Source: an uncultured Aliarcobacter sp.
Lineage (GTDB): Bacteria; Campylobacterota; Campylobacteria; Campylobacterales; Arcobacteraceae
DNA: 15,208 nt
Assembly (NCBI GenBank): GCA_947629065.1
Contig: CANRCH010000029.1
Span: 1-15,208, forward strand
Direction of reading: 5' to 3'
Below, piece after piece: positions 5,161 through 12,927 of the stretch. How positions within the stretch are numbered: the stretch's first letter is position 1; each line of letters begins with the position of its first letter. A program made the position numbers and the translations under genes. A model generated the notes under the pieces. That model made no database searches. It saw only the letters and a program-made list of their open reading frames with translations, and was not told the origin of the DNA.

Positions 5161-6496
5161 TTACAGACTATTTTCTAAATATGACAAAGATTATTTTATA
5201 AATAACAAAATTGTACCAATAACTGAAGATACTTTTTCTATGAAATTTGCTGTTTGTAAAGAGTCAAATCTACTTGATATTAAAGATAAGTTTACAAAAA
5301 TAATAAATTTTGTTGAGATAGAAAAAAATGATATAGAGTTTGTTTTAGCAAATTTTGAACAAAATTCAAAACTTTTTGCTTGTGTTGAAAAGTCATTAAA
5401 TTCTAATGCAAGTGAAGATTTTATGAAAGACTTTTTAAAAGAGTTGGTAATTTATAGTTTAGAAAAAAGAGCAAGTGATATTCACATAGAAAAGTTTGAA
5501 GATTTGACTCTGTTTAAATTTAGAGTAGATGGAAGATTGAAAATATTTTTTTCTTGTGAAGATAAATTTATTAAAAATATCTCCTCATATTTAAAACTGA
5601 TTTCAAATTTAGATATAACTCAAATTAGGCTTCCTCTTGACGGAAGATTCTCTATTGAAATAGATGAAAAAAAGTATGATTTTAGACTTTCAACTATGCC
5701 AACAATACAGAGTGAATCAATTGTGATTAGGATTTTAGATAATAAAAATATAGATAAAAGCTTAGAAAATCTTGGATTTAGTGAAGATATTTTAGGAAGT
5801 TTAAAAGATTTTTTAAAATTAACACAAGGACTTATTTTAATAAGTGGACCAACTGGAAGTGGGAAAACCACAACTTTGTACTCTATGATAAATGAAATAA
5901 ATAGTGAAGAAAAAAAGATTATAACTATTGAAGATCCTGTTGAATACAAGTTAAGTAATATAAATCAAGTTCCAATAAATAGTAAAATAGGGCTTAGTTT
6001 TGAAATAGTTTTAAGAAATATTTTAAGGCAAGATCCAGATATTATTTTTATTGGTGAAATTAGGGATAAATTTTCACTAGATATTGCACTTCAAGCTTCA
6101 CTTACAGGGCATTTAGTTCTTGCTAGTATTCATAGTAATAGTGCTGTTGAAACTATTTCAAGGCTGATTGATTTACAAGCAGATCCATTTTTACTCTCAA
6201 GTAGTTTAAAAATGGTTCTAGCACAAAGATTAGTTTTACAATATTGTAAAAATTGCTTTGCAAAAGGTTGCAATATTTGTAACTTCACAAAATTTTATGA
6301 TAGAAGTTCTTTGGCTGAGATATTAAAAATTGATGAAGAGATTTCATCTTTAATATTTAAAAAATCAAGCAAGCAAGAGCTTTTAAACTATTTAAAAACA
6401 GTAAATTATAAAACCTTACTTGATGATGGAAAAGATAAAGTTCAAGCAAACATAACTTCAATTGAAGAGGTTTTAAAAGTGGTAAACGCTTTATGA
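5132..6496 (+). CDS. gspE: GspE/PilB/CtsE-type assembly ATPase
   Basis: A hexameric cytoplasmic ATPase that powers pilus or pseudopilus assembly in type II secretion, type IV pilus and DNA-uptake systems. The 454-aa protein contains, in order: the N2 domain with SDIHIE (115-120) and RLPLDGRFS (166-174), Walker A GPTGSGKT (239-246), Asp box IEDPVEY (266-272), Walker B RQDPDIIFIGEIRD (299-312), His box GHLVLASIHS (326-335) and LAQRLV (363-368). All catalytic motifs are intact. A zinc-type four-cysteine motif is present but compact: C372, C375, C380, C383, with only four residues between the pairs. The N-terminal region is short. It starts at ATG 5132 with GGAG at 5121-5124 and shares ATGA with the next gene. 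Gene order resembles Campylobacter ctsE-ctsF, so a role in natural transformation is plausible. Confidence 0.92.
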   Translation: MQNLLKLKIDYRLFSKYDKDYFINNKIVPITEDTFSMKFAVCKESNLLDIKDKFTKIINFVEIEKNDIEFVLANFEQNSKLFACVEKSLNSNASEDFMKDFLKELVIYSLEKRASDIHIEKFEDLTLFKFRVDGRLKIFFSCEDKFIKNISSYLKLISNLDITQIRLPLDGRFSIEIDEKKYDFRLSTMPTIQSESIVIRILDNKNIDKSLENLGFSEDILGSLKDFLKLTQGLILISGPTGSGKTTTLYSMINEINSEEKKIITIEDPVEYKLSNINQVPINSKIGLSFEIVLRNILRQDPDIIFIGEIRDKFSLDIALQASLTGHLVLASIHSNSAVETISRLIDLQADPFLLSSSLKMVLAQRLVLQYCKNCFAKGCNICNFTKFYDRSSLAEILKIDEEISSLIFKKSSKQELLNYLKTVNYKTLLDDGKDKVQANITSIEEVLKVVNAL

Positions 6497-7674
6497 AAAA
6501 ATATAGAATAAAATACCAAGAAGATGGAAAAATAGTAGAAAAAGAGTTTTTGGTTTCAAGTTTTGAAGATATAGAATTACCAAAAAATATTTTAAATATT
6601 GAAGAGGAAAAAACCAAAAAGAGTTTTTTTATAAAAAAATATATAGATAAAAAAGCTATGAAACTTCTTATTTATGAACTGAATTTAATGCTTCAATCAA
6701 ATATTGATTTAAATACAGCTCTTGAAATACTTATAAAAAACAAAAAAGATAAAAATATTTTAGTGTTTTTACAAACTATAAAAAACTCATTTTCAAGTTC
6801 AAATAGTATAGCTTTAGAGTTAGAAAATTTTAGAATAAATCCACTAATTAAATCATTTCTAGATTTAGGACAAAAAAATGGTAATTTAGCATTGAATATA
6901 AAAGTATTAAATCTTCTTTTAGATGAAGAGGACAAAATAAAAAGTAGTTTTATAAAAGCAATTTCATATCCAATATTTTTAATATTTAGTTTTTTTATAG
7001 CAGTTTTTGCCATATTTACCTATGTTGTTCCAAATTTTAAATCTATAATTTTACAAAATTCAAGTGAAAGTTTGCCGTTTGCTACAAAGATACTTTTAAA
7101 ATTTGAGTATATATTTTCTAACTATTTTTTATATATTTTAATAGCAATTTTGTTTATGATTTTACTAATTATAACTCTTTTGAAAAATAGAAAAATATCA
7201 TATTTTTTCCAAAAAGCTATTGTCAAGAATATATTTTTAATCAAAGACATTTACCTAAGTAAAGAGCTTTATAGACTATTTTTACTTCTTGAAATTATGC
7301 AAAATTCAGATTATGAATTTTACAAATCTTTTCAAACTTGTAAGCTTTTAGTGAAAAATAACTATTTATTGGATAAAATACATAGTATTGATAATGCATT
7401 AGGAAATGGTAACTCTATAAATATCTCTTTTTGTGAATCAGATTTGTTTGATGATATGGTTTTAAACTTAATTAATACAGCTGAAATTTCGAATAATTTG
7501 GATTTAGTTGTTGGTGAAGTTAAAATGATTTACAAAAATAGATTTCAAAGTAAGATAGATTTCCTTATATTGTTAATTCAACCTATTTTCCTATTTACAA
7601 TTATGGCTTTGATACTTTGGATAGTGTTAGCTTTATTTGTGCCTATTTGGGATATGGGAAACATTATAAAATAA
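6493..7674 (+). CDS. gspF: GspF/PilC/CtsF-type inner-membrane platform protein
   Basis: The polytopic core of the assembly platform, which the GspE-type ATPase turns or moves to add pilin subunits. The 393-aa protein has the usual two cytoplasmic helical repeats and three membrane segments at about 160-180, 211-230 and 357-382, ending in the family-typical LALFVPIWDMGNIIK. The N-terminal repeat (about 50-155) includes LLIYELNLMLQSNIDLNTALEIL, matching the F-domain pattern when split into its two helices. The second repeat has diverged and weakly recognisable sequence. The start overlaps the gspE stop as ATGA, implying translational coupling; no clear independent Shine-Dalgarno is visible. Together with the three preceding genes it completes an inner-membrane platform. 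Confidence 0.9.
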   Translation: MKKYRIKYQEDGKIVEKEFLVSSFEDIELPKNILNIEEEKTKKSFFIKKYIDKKAMKLLIYELNLMLQSNIDLNTALEILIKNKKDKNILVFLQTIKNSFSSSNSIALELENFRINPLIKSFLDLGQKNGNLALNIKVLNLLLDEEDKIKSSFIKAISYPIFLIFSFFIAVFAIFTYVVPNFKSIILQNSSESLPFATKILLKFEYIFSNYFLYILIAILFMILLIITLLKNRKISYFFQKAIVKNIFLIKDIYLSKELYRLFLLLEIMQNSDYEFYKSFQTCKLLVKNNYLLDKIHSIDNALGNGNSINISFCESDLFDDMVLNLINTAEISNNLDLVVGEVKMIYKNRFQSKIDFLILLIQPIFLFTIMALILWIVLALFVPIWDMGNIIK

Positions 7675-7684
7675 AGGATAGAGT

Positions 7685-8635
7685 TTGATTAATTGCTATA
7701 TAAAAAAGAATAATAGACTCACAGTTGTTGAAGGTATTGACTTTATTAAAAGTGAAGATGATAAAAAAAGTGTAATTTGGATTGACATGCTATTTCCAAC
7801 AGGTACTGAAGTAAAGCAACTTGAAGCACTTTTTAATATAGAGTTTCCTACAAAACAAGAGAGTGAGGAAATAGAGCTAAGTTCAAGATACTGGGAAGAG
7901 AAAGACAGAATTGAGATAAATAGTTATTTCTTAATTAATGATCCAAGTGAACCTGTAAATGAAACTGTTTCATTTATTATTCAAGGTGGATTGCTAATCT
8001 CAATTAGATACAAAGAACTAGCAAGTTTTAATGCTTCAATTAAAAAACTTTTAGCAAGTCCAAGAGAGTATGATACAGGTTACTCTATATTTTCACAAAT
8101 TATTGATATTAGAATTGATGCAGATGCTGATATTATTGAAGATTTAAATAAAGATATAGCATCAATTAGAAAACAAGCATTTAATGATGATATAGATAAT
8201 GAAGATTTGCTGGAGCAAATGTCTATTTTTGAAAACTTAAATATGAAAATTAGAGAGAACTTAATAGATAAACAAAGAATATTAAACTCTCTTTTAAAAT
8301 CTCAAAAAATTCAAGACAATAAAGAAGATTTACCTATTATGTTAAAGGATATTAGATCTTTAATTGATCACGTGAATTTCAATTTTGAAAGACTTGACTA
8401 CTTACAAAATATTTTTGTAGGACTTTTAAGTGTTGAACAAAATAAGGTTATTAAAATATTTACAATTGTAAATGTTATTTTCTTACCACCAACGCTAGTT
8501 GCAAGTATTTACGGAATGAACTTTGCAGCAATGCCAGAGCTTGAATGGGAGTATGGATATCTATTTTCTGTAGCATTTATGGTATTATCTGCAGTTACAC
8601 CTTTGATTATTTTTAGAAGAAAAGGTTGGATTTAA
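7685..8635 (+). CDS. corA: CorA-family Mg2+/Co2+ transporter
   Basis: CorA proteins are pentameric channels that admit magnesium, and also cobalt or nickel, across the inner membrane. The 316-aa product has a large soluble N-terminal domain with a long helical stalk (about 143-250), then two membrane helices at about 255-275 and 291-310. The signature YGMN (276-279) closes the first, and the short acidic loop contains MPELEWEYG. The basic tail RRKGWI is typical. Translation most likely starts at TTG 7685: AAAGGA stands at 7673-7678, and the conserved N-terminus begins at once. It lies 10 bases after gspF, so it is probably in the same transcript, an unusual partner for assembly genes. Confidence 0.92.
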   Translation: MINCYIKKNNRLTVVEGIDFIKSEDDKKSVIWIDMLFPTGTEVKQLEALFNIEFPTKQESEEIELSSRYWEEKDRIEINSYFLINDPSEPVNETVSFIIQGGLLISIRYKELASFNASIKKLLASPREYDTGYSIFSQIIDIRIDADADIIEDLNKDIASIRKQAFNDDIDNEDLLEQMSIFENLNMKIRENLIDKQRILNSLLKSQKIQDNKEDLPIMLKDIRSLIDHVNFNFERLDYLQNIFVGLLSVEQNKVIKIFTIVNVIFLPPTLVASIYGMNFAAMPELEWEYGYLFSVAFMVLSAVTPLIIFRRKGWI

Positions 8636-8673
8636 TTAAATTAAATTTTAAAAATAAAGGAATTATATAAAAT

Positions 8674-9246
8674 ATGATTAAAGAAGAAGAGTTTGAAAAT
8701 TCAATAAAGAATATATTAAATTATATTGGTGAAGATACACAAAGAGAGGGTCTTTTAGATACTCCAAAAAGGGTTAGAAAAGCCTACGAATTTATGTGTA
8801 GTGGATATAAACAAGATCCAAAAGAGATAATTCAAAAAGCACTATTTACATCTACAAATGATGAAATGGTTGTTGTAAAAGATATTGAATTTTACTCTTT
8901 TTGTGAACACCATATGTTGCCAATTATTGGAAAAGCGCATGTTGCTTATATTCCAAATGGAAAAGTTGTGGGGCTTAGTAAAATCCCAAGAGTAGTAGAT
9001 GTTTTTGCAAGAAGATTACAAATTCAAGAGCAAATGACTGAACAAATTTGTGATGCTTTAAATGATTATTTACAACCAAAAGGAGTTGCAGTAATTGTTG
9101 ATGCAAGACATATGTGTATGGAGATGAGAGGTGTTGAAAAAATATGTTCAACTACAATTACTTCTTCTTTAAGAGGGGCTTTTAAAACTGATAAGAAAAC
9201 TAAGGATGAGTTTTTATCTATAGTTTCTGCTTCTTTTCAAAAGTAA
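8674..9246 (+). CDS. folE: GTP cyclohydrolase I
   Basis: This enzyme converts GTP to dihydroneopterin triphosphate, the first step of tetrahydrofolate synthesis. The 190-aa product is of normal length and carries the zinc and active-site motifs FCEHHMLP (76-83), with C77 and H80, and [10 protein letters not shown] (144-153), with C148 as the other zinc ligand. [17 protein letters not shown] (100-116) and the SSLRGAF end are also family hallmarks. Start ATG 8674 has AAAGG upstream at slightly long spacing. It is the last gene of the rightward unit, 38 bases after corA, and its stop codon touches the terminator palindrome. Confidence 0.96.
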   Translation: MIKEEEFENSIKNILNYIGEDTQREGLLDTPKRVRKAYEFMCSGYKQDPKEIIQKALFTSTNDEMVVVKDIEFYSFCEHHMLPIIGKAHVAYIPNGKVVGLSKIPRVVDVFARRLQIQEQMTEQICDALNDYLQPKGVAVIVDARHMCMEMRGVEKICSTTITSSLRGAFKTDKKTKDEFLSIVSASFQK

Positions 9247-9274
9247 AATAGAGTTTATATAAACTCTATTTTTT
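9245..9274. terminator. Bidirectional intrinsic terminator between folE and the M23 gene
   Basis: A perfect 28-bp palindrome (9245-9272) centred on TTTATATAAA, with AGAG/CTCT in the arms. T-runs flank it on each strand: TTTTTT on plus, TTTTAC on minus. It lies between convergent genes, so it likely ends both transcripts. Confidence 0.8.
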
Positions 9275-9281
9275 ATACAAC

Positions 9282-10472
9282 TTATAAAACATTTATATCA
9301 CTTTTATAATCTAATCTATCAAATTTTTTAGGAAGAGTTCTCTCTTGATTCTTTATCTCTTTATTTATTAAATTAATCATATTTTTAGCATTTGCAATAA
9401 AGTTTGTTTTCTCTTTTGCTTCTAAACCTTCAATTTTTGGTTTTTGAATTATACTCATAGGATCAACAGCAACTCCATTTCTATATAATCCAAGGTGTAA
9501 ATGTGGTCCAGAGCTTAGTCCTGTTGATCCAACATATCCAATTAATTCACCTTTCTTTACATTTTTACCACTTTTTACACCTTTAGCAAAGTTACTTTGG
9601 TGTGCATATAGAGTTTTATAACCATTGTGATGATTTATGATAATTGTTTTACCATAACCACCTTTTGTTCCTACAAATTCTATTTTTCCATCCCCTGCTG
9701 CATAGATATTTCTTCCAGTTGGAGCTGCAAAATCTGTTCCAAGATGTGCTCTATATCTTTTTAAAACAGGATGATATCTTTTTGTAGTAAATGGGCTTGA
9801 TATCCTATTGTATGATAGTGGGATTTGAAAAAAGAAAGTTTTTGTAAAACCAACACCTTTTTCGTCATAAAATTTATCATCTTTATTGTGTTTGAATCTA
9901 TAAAATGGTTTTTTATTTATTTGTACCATTGCAGCTTCAATTTCTGGCATTCCCCAAGCTTTACCTAAATATGATTTTTGAGTATATTTTAAAGCAATAA
10001 AATCACCTTTTTGCATTTTTCTAAAATTCACTTCTCCGCTTTTAAATAAAGATTGTAAAATTGCTGCAAGTGCTGGATTTCCTGTTGTTTTATAAATGTC
10101 ATTTGATATTGATTCATTTATTTCGATTGCTACAAACTCAGTTTGTTCATCATAGTTTATAGGAAGAGTTTGGAATTGAAACTCATTTTTGCTATCTTTA
10201 TAAATATGAAGTTGAATATCAAGAGATACAGGAATTAAAACTTGGTTAAAATGCCCATTATCATCTGTATATAAATAAAATCTATTATCAGCTTGAATCT
10301 CACTACAAAGCTCTTTGTCTTCTTTGTCTAGGCTGTTATATAAACTTATTGGAATTGAGTGTTTTTCTAAAAATTGAGTAAAAGTTTCACCCTTTGGCCA
10401 GTTTAACTCTTCAATATTAGCTGAATATAAAATATTAAATAAAATTAAAAATATAAAAATGATTTTTTTCAT
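9282..10472 (-). CDS. M23 peptidoglycan endopeptidase, Csd3/Pgp3 (HdpA) type
   Basis: A secreted zinc metallopeptidase that trims peptidoglycan crosslinks or stem peptides. In Helicobacter (Csd3/HdpA) and Campylobacter (Pgp3), relatives are needed for helical cell shape. The 396-aa protein begins with a signal peptide (1 to about 17, KK then a hydrophobic stretch ending YSA). An N-terminal inhibitory-type region and a middle domain (to about 225) precede the LytM core: H243-x3-D247 in HLGTDFAAPTG, catalytic H291 in LYAH, and H324/H326 in PHLHLG. A lysine-rich tail of about 55 residues follows. Length and layout match Csd3 rather than short M23 hydrolases. The ATG at 10472-10470 has a purine-rich but weak Shine-Dalgarno. 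It is monocistronic and divergent from purL. Confidence 0.87.
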   Translation of the reverse strand: MKKIIFIFLILFNILYSANIEELNWPKGETFTQFLEKHSIPISLYNSLDKEDKELCSEIQADNRFYLYTDDNGHFNQVLIPVSLDIQLHIYKDSKNEFQFQTLPINYDEQTEFVAIEINESISNDIYKTTGNPALAAILQSLFKSGEVNFRKMQKGDFIALKYTQKSYLGKAWGMPEIEAAMVQINKKPFYRFKHNKDDKFYDEKGVGFTKTFFFQIPLSYNRISSPFTTKRYHPVLKRYRAHLGTDFAAPTGRNIYAAGDGKIEFVGTKGGYGKTIIINHHNGYKTLYAHQSNFAKGVKSGKNVKKGELIGYVGSTGLSSGPHLHLGLYRNGVAVDPMSIIQKPKIEGLEAKEKTNFIANAKNMINLINKEIKNQERTLPKKFDRLDYKSDINVL

Positions 10473-10512
10473 AATAAGTCTCTTCTCTTCTTAGCAAAAA
10501 ATTAGGGTTTTG

Positions 10513-10518
10513 ATTATA
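10513..10518 (-). promoter_or_regulatory. -10 element of the M23 peptidase promoter
   Basis: A perfect TATAAT on the minus strand, about 41 bases before the start codon, giving a leader of about 34 nt. No convincing -35 at 16-18 bases. Confidence 0.55.
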
Positions 10519-10601
10519 CAGTTTCGCAACTTAAATAAAATTCAAATATTATTTTTTAAGAAAATGATTATGAATTAAAAATTTTTTTATCTCTTTTTCG
10601 C

Positions 10602-10607
10602 TACAAT
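10602..10607 (+). promoter_or_regulatory. -10 element of the purL promoter
   Basis: TACAAT preceded by GC and a T-rich stretch (10581-10598), a common Campylobacterota promoter form. The expected start is near 10614 with a leader of about 30 nt containing the AAGGCGG Shine-Dalgarno (10634-10640). The rest of the 171-base divergent gap shows no other structure I would call. Confidence 0.55.
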
Positions 10608-10643
10608 CCTACTTTAAAAAACAATCCAATTTTAAGGCGGACA

Positions 10644-12845
10644 ATGCAAAATAAAGATGTAAATATGCAAGATGTGGCACTAGCACACAAACTAACTCTT
10701 GAAGAGTATGAAAATATCAAAAAAATCTTAGGAAGAGAACCAAACTTAGTTGAAGTTGGTATCTTCTCTGCAATGTGGTCTGAGCACTGCTCATATAAAT
10801 CAAGTAGAAAATATTTAAGTGGTTTTCCTACTAAGGCTCCTTGGGTAATTCAAGGTCCTGGTGAAAACGCTGGAGTTATTGATATTGGAGATGGGTATGC
10901 TGCTGTATTTAAAATGGAATCACACAATCACCCAAGTTTTATTGATCCATTTCAAGGATCAGCTACGGGAATTGGTGGAGTTTTAAGAGATATCTTCACT
11001 ATGGGAGCAAGACCTGTTGCAAATTTAAACTCTATTAGATTTGCAAATATTGAAGGTGATGATGAATTAGCAAAAAAACATAAAGAGCTTTTAAGAGGTG
11101 CTGTTGATGGAGCTGCATTTTATGGAAATAATGTAGAAGTTCCAACAATTGGTGGAGAGGTTAGTTTTGAAGAGTGTTATGCTGGAAATATTTTAGTAAA
11201 TGCTTTTAACCTTGGAATTGTAAAAGCAGATGAAGTATTTTATGCAAAAGCAGAAGGAATAGGAAATCCTGTTGTTTATGTAGGTAAAGCAACTGGAAAA
11301 GAGGGAGTTGGGGCTGCTGTTATGAGTAGTGACTCTTTTGATGATACTTTAGAAGATAATAAACCAGAAATTCAAAGTGGAGATCCACTTGCAGAAAAAA
11401 GACTTCTTGAAGCTTGTTTAGAAATCTTTAAAAAAGATTTAATTGTTGGTGTTCAAGATATGGGTGCAGCAGGACTTACTTCAAGTTCATTTGAGATGGC
11501 AGGAAGAAGTGGAAGTGGAATGATTATGCATTTAGACAAAGTTCCATCAAGAGAAAAAAATATGACGCCTTATGATTTCATGCTTTCAGAGTCTCAAGAA
11601 AGAATGCTATTTTGTGCAAAAAAAGGTTGCGAACAAGAGATTATTGATATTGTAAAAAAATGGGAGCTAGAAGCTGCTGTTATTGGAGAAGTTACAGATA
11701 GTGGAAATATGGAACTATACTTTAATGGTGAAAAAGTTGCAGATATTCCTGTTCAGCCAGTAAGTGAAGAAGCACCAATTTTAGATAGACCTGTAAGTAA
11801 TCCAGAATATTTAAAAACAATAGCAAATATAAATTTAGATAAACAAATCTCAAATCAAATAGCTTATGATGATTTAATTTCTGATTTAGAGGTTGTTGAT
11901 AAATCTTGGATTCATAATCAATTCAATCAAAATGAAAATGTAATAAAAAAACCAGGAACTCTTGATAGTTCTTGTATAAAAGTTGAAAATACAAATATAG
12001 CTTTAAGTATGAGTGCTGATTGTAACACTAGATTTTGTTATATTAACCCAAGACTAGGAGCTGCGGCAGCTGTTATGGAAAGTGGAAGAAATGTAGCTAT
12101 GAGTGGAGCTAGACCAAAAGCAATTACAGATTGTTTAAACTTTGGAAACCCACAAAATCCAGAAGTTATGTGGCAATTTAAAGAGAGTTGTGAAGGTATT
12201 AAAGAGAGTTGTTTAGCATTAAATACACCTGTTGTTAGTGGAAATGTATCTTTATATAATGAAACAAATGATGTAAGTATCTATCCAACACCTTCAATTG
12301 CAGTTGTTGGAGTAAATAATGATGCAAACAATGTATTAGCTTCAAGTTTCCAAAATAGTGGAAATATTTTATATCTTTTAGGAGATACAAAATCTGAATT
12401 TGGTGGAAGTTTATATCTTAAAAAATTCTATGGAAAAGTTGCAGGAACTCACCCAAGTGTTGATTTTACAAAAGAGTTATCTTTATGGGATACGGTAATT
12501 GAAGCAAATGAAAACAAACTTTTACAAAGTGCAAAAGATGTAAATCTTGGTGGTATTGCAATTAGTTTAAGTAAAATGGCAATTCACTCAAATATTGGGG
12601 TTGAAGCAAATATCTCTTTAAATGATTCAAAAGATATTTTTGCAGAGTCTTTAAGTAGAGCAATAGTTGAAGTTGAGCCAAAAAATTGTGAAGCATTCGA
12701 AAGAATTGCAGCTAAACATGGAATAATGTGTGTAGGTTTAGGAAAAACAGGTGGAGATAAAATCATTATAAATGATATTTATAAAGAGTTAAAAGATGTT
12801 TCTAAAGTTTACTTTAATAGATTCAAAGAAGTAATGGACGCTTAA
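10644..12845 (+). CDS. purL: Phosphoribosylformylglycinamidine synthase subunit PurL
   Basis: PurL makes FGAM from FGAR, ATP and ammonia in step four of purine synthesis. At 733 aa this is the small PurL, which works with separate PurS and PurQ subunits (not in this window); the large Gammaproteobacterial PurL would be near 1300 aa. Visible motifs are MWSEHCSYKSS (44-54) with catalytic H48, FKMESHNHPSFIDPFQG (89-105), the GIGGVLRD nucleotide/Mg segment (109-116), and in the second AIR synthase-like half LGAAAAVMESGRNVAMSGARP, CLNFGNP and SGNVSLYNET. Both repeated halves are complete. The first ATG follows AAGGCGG; M8 is a less likely start. It is followed by a strong terminator. Confidence 0.97.
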   Translation: MQNKDVNMQDVALAHKLTLEEYENIKKILGREPNLVEVGIFSAMWSEHCSYKSSRKYLSGFPTKAPWVIQGPGENAGVIDIGDGYAAVFKMESHNHPSFIDPFQGSATGIGGVLRDIFTMGARPVANLNSIRFANIEGDDELAKKHKELLRGAVDGAAFYGNNVEVPTIGGEVSFEECYAGNILVNAFNLGIVKADEVFYAKAEGIGNPVVYVGKATGKEGVGAAVMSSDSFDDTLEDNKPEIQSGDPLAEKRLLEACLEIFKKDLIVGVQDMGAAGLTSSSFEMAGRSGSGMIMHLDKVPSREKNMTPYDFMLSESQERMLFCAKKGCEQEIIDIVKKWELEAAVIGEVTDSGNMELYFNGEKVADIPVQPVSEEAPILDRPVSNPEYLKTIANINLDKQISNQIAYDDLISDLEVVDKSWIHNQFNQNENVIKKPGTLDSSCIKVENTNIALSMSADCNTRFCYINPRLGAAAAVMESGRNVAMSGARPKAITDCLNFGNPQNPEVMWQFKESCEGIKESCLALNTPVVSGNVSLYNETNDVSIYPTPSIAVVGVNNDANNVLASSFQNSGNILYLLGDTKSEFGGSLYLKKFYGKVAGTHPSVDFTKELSLWDTVIEANENKLLQSAKDVNLGGIAISLSKMAIHSNIGVEANISLNDSKDIFAESLSRAIVEVEPKNCEAFERIAAKHGIMCVGLGKTGGDKIIINDIYKELKDVSKVYFNRFKEVMDA

Positions 12846-12863
12846 AAAATTAGTAGTTTAGAT

Positions 12864-12896
12864 AAAAGTCAAGCTTTTAAAGGCTTGACTTTTTTT
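12864..12896 (+). terminator. Intrinsic terminator after purL
   Basis: AAAAGTCAAGCTT pairs with AGGCTTGACTTTT (one G-T pair) around a TTAA loop, a 13-bp stem ending in seven T. It is the strongest terminator in the window and lies only about 30 bases before the purH start codon. Confidence 0.87.
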
Positions 12897-12927
12897 ATTT
12901 TAGATATTTCAAAAAAAGGAGAATGAT

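Noticed and set aside
10519..10601. Riboswitch or purine-regulator site in the purL leader
   Set aside because: I saw only AT-rich sequence and promoter elements; no conserved purine riboswitch core or palindromic PurR-like box.
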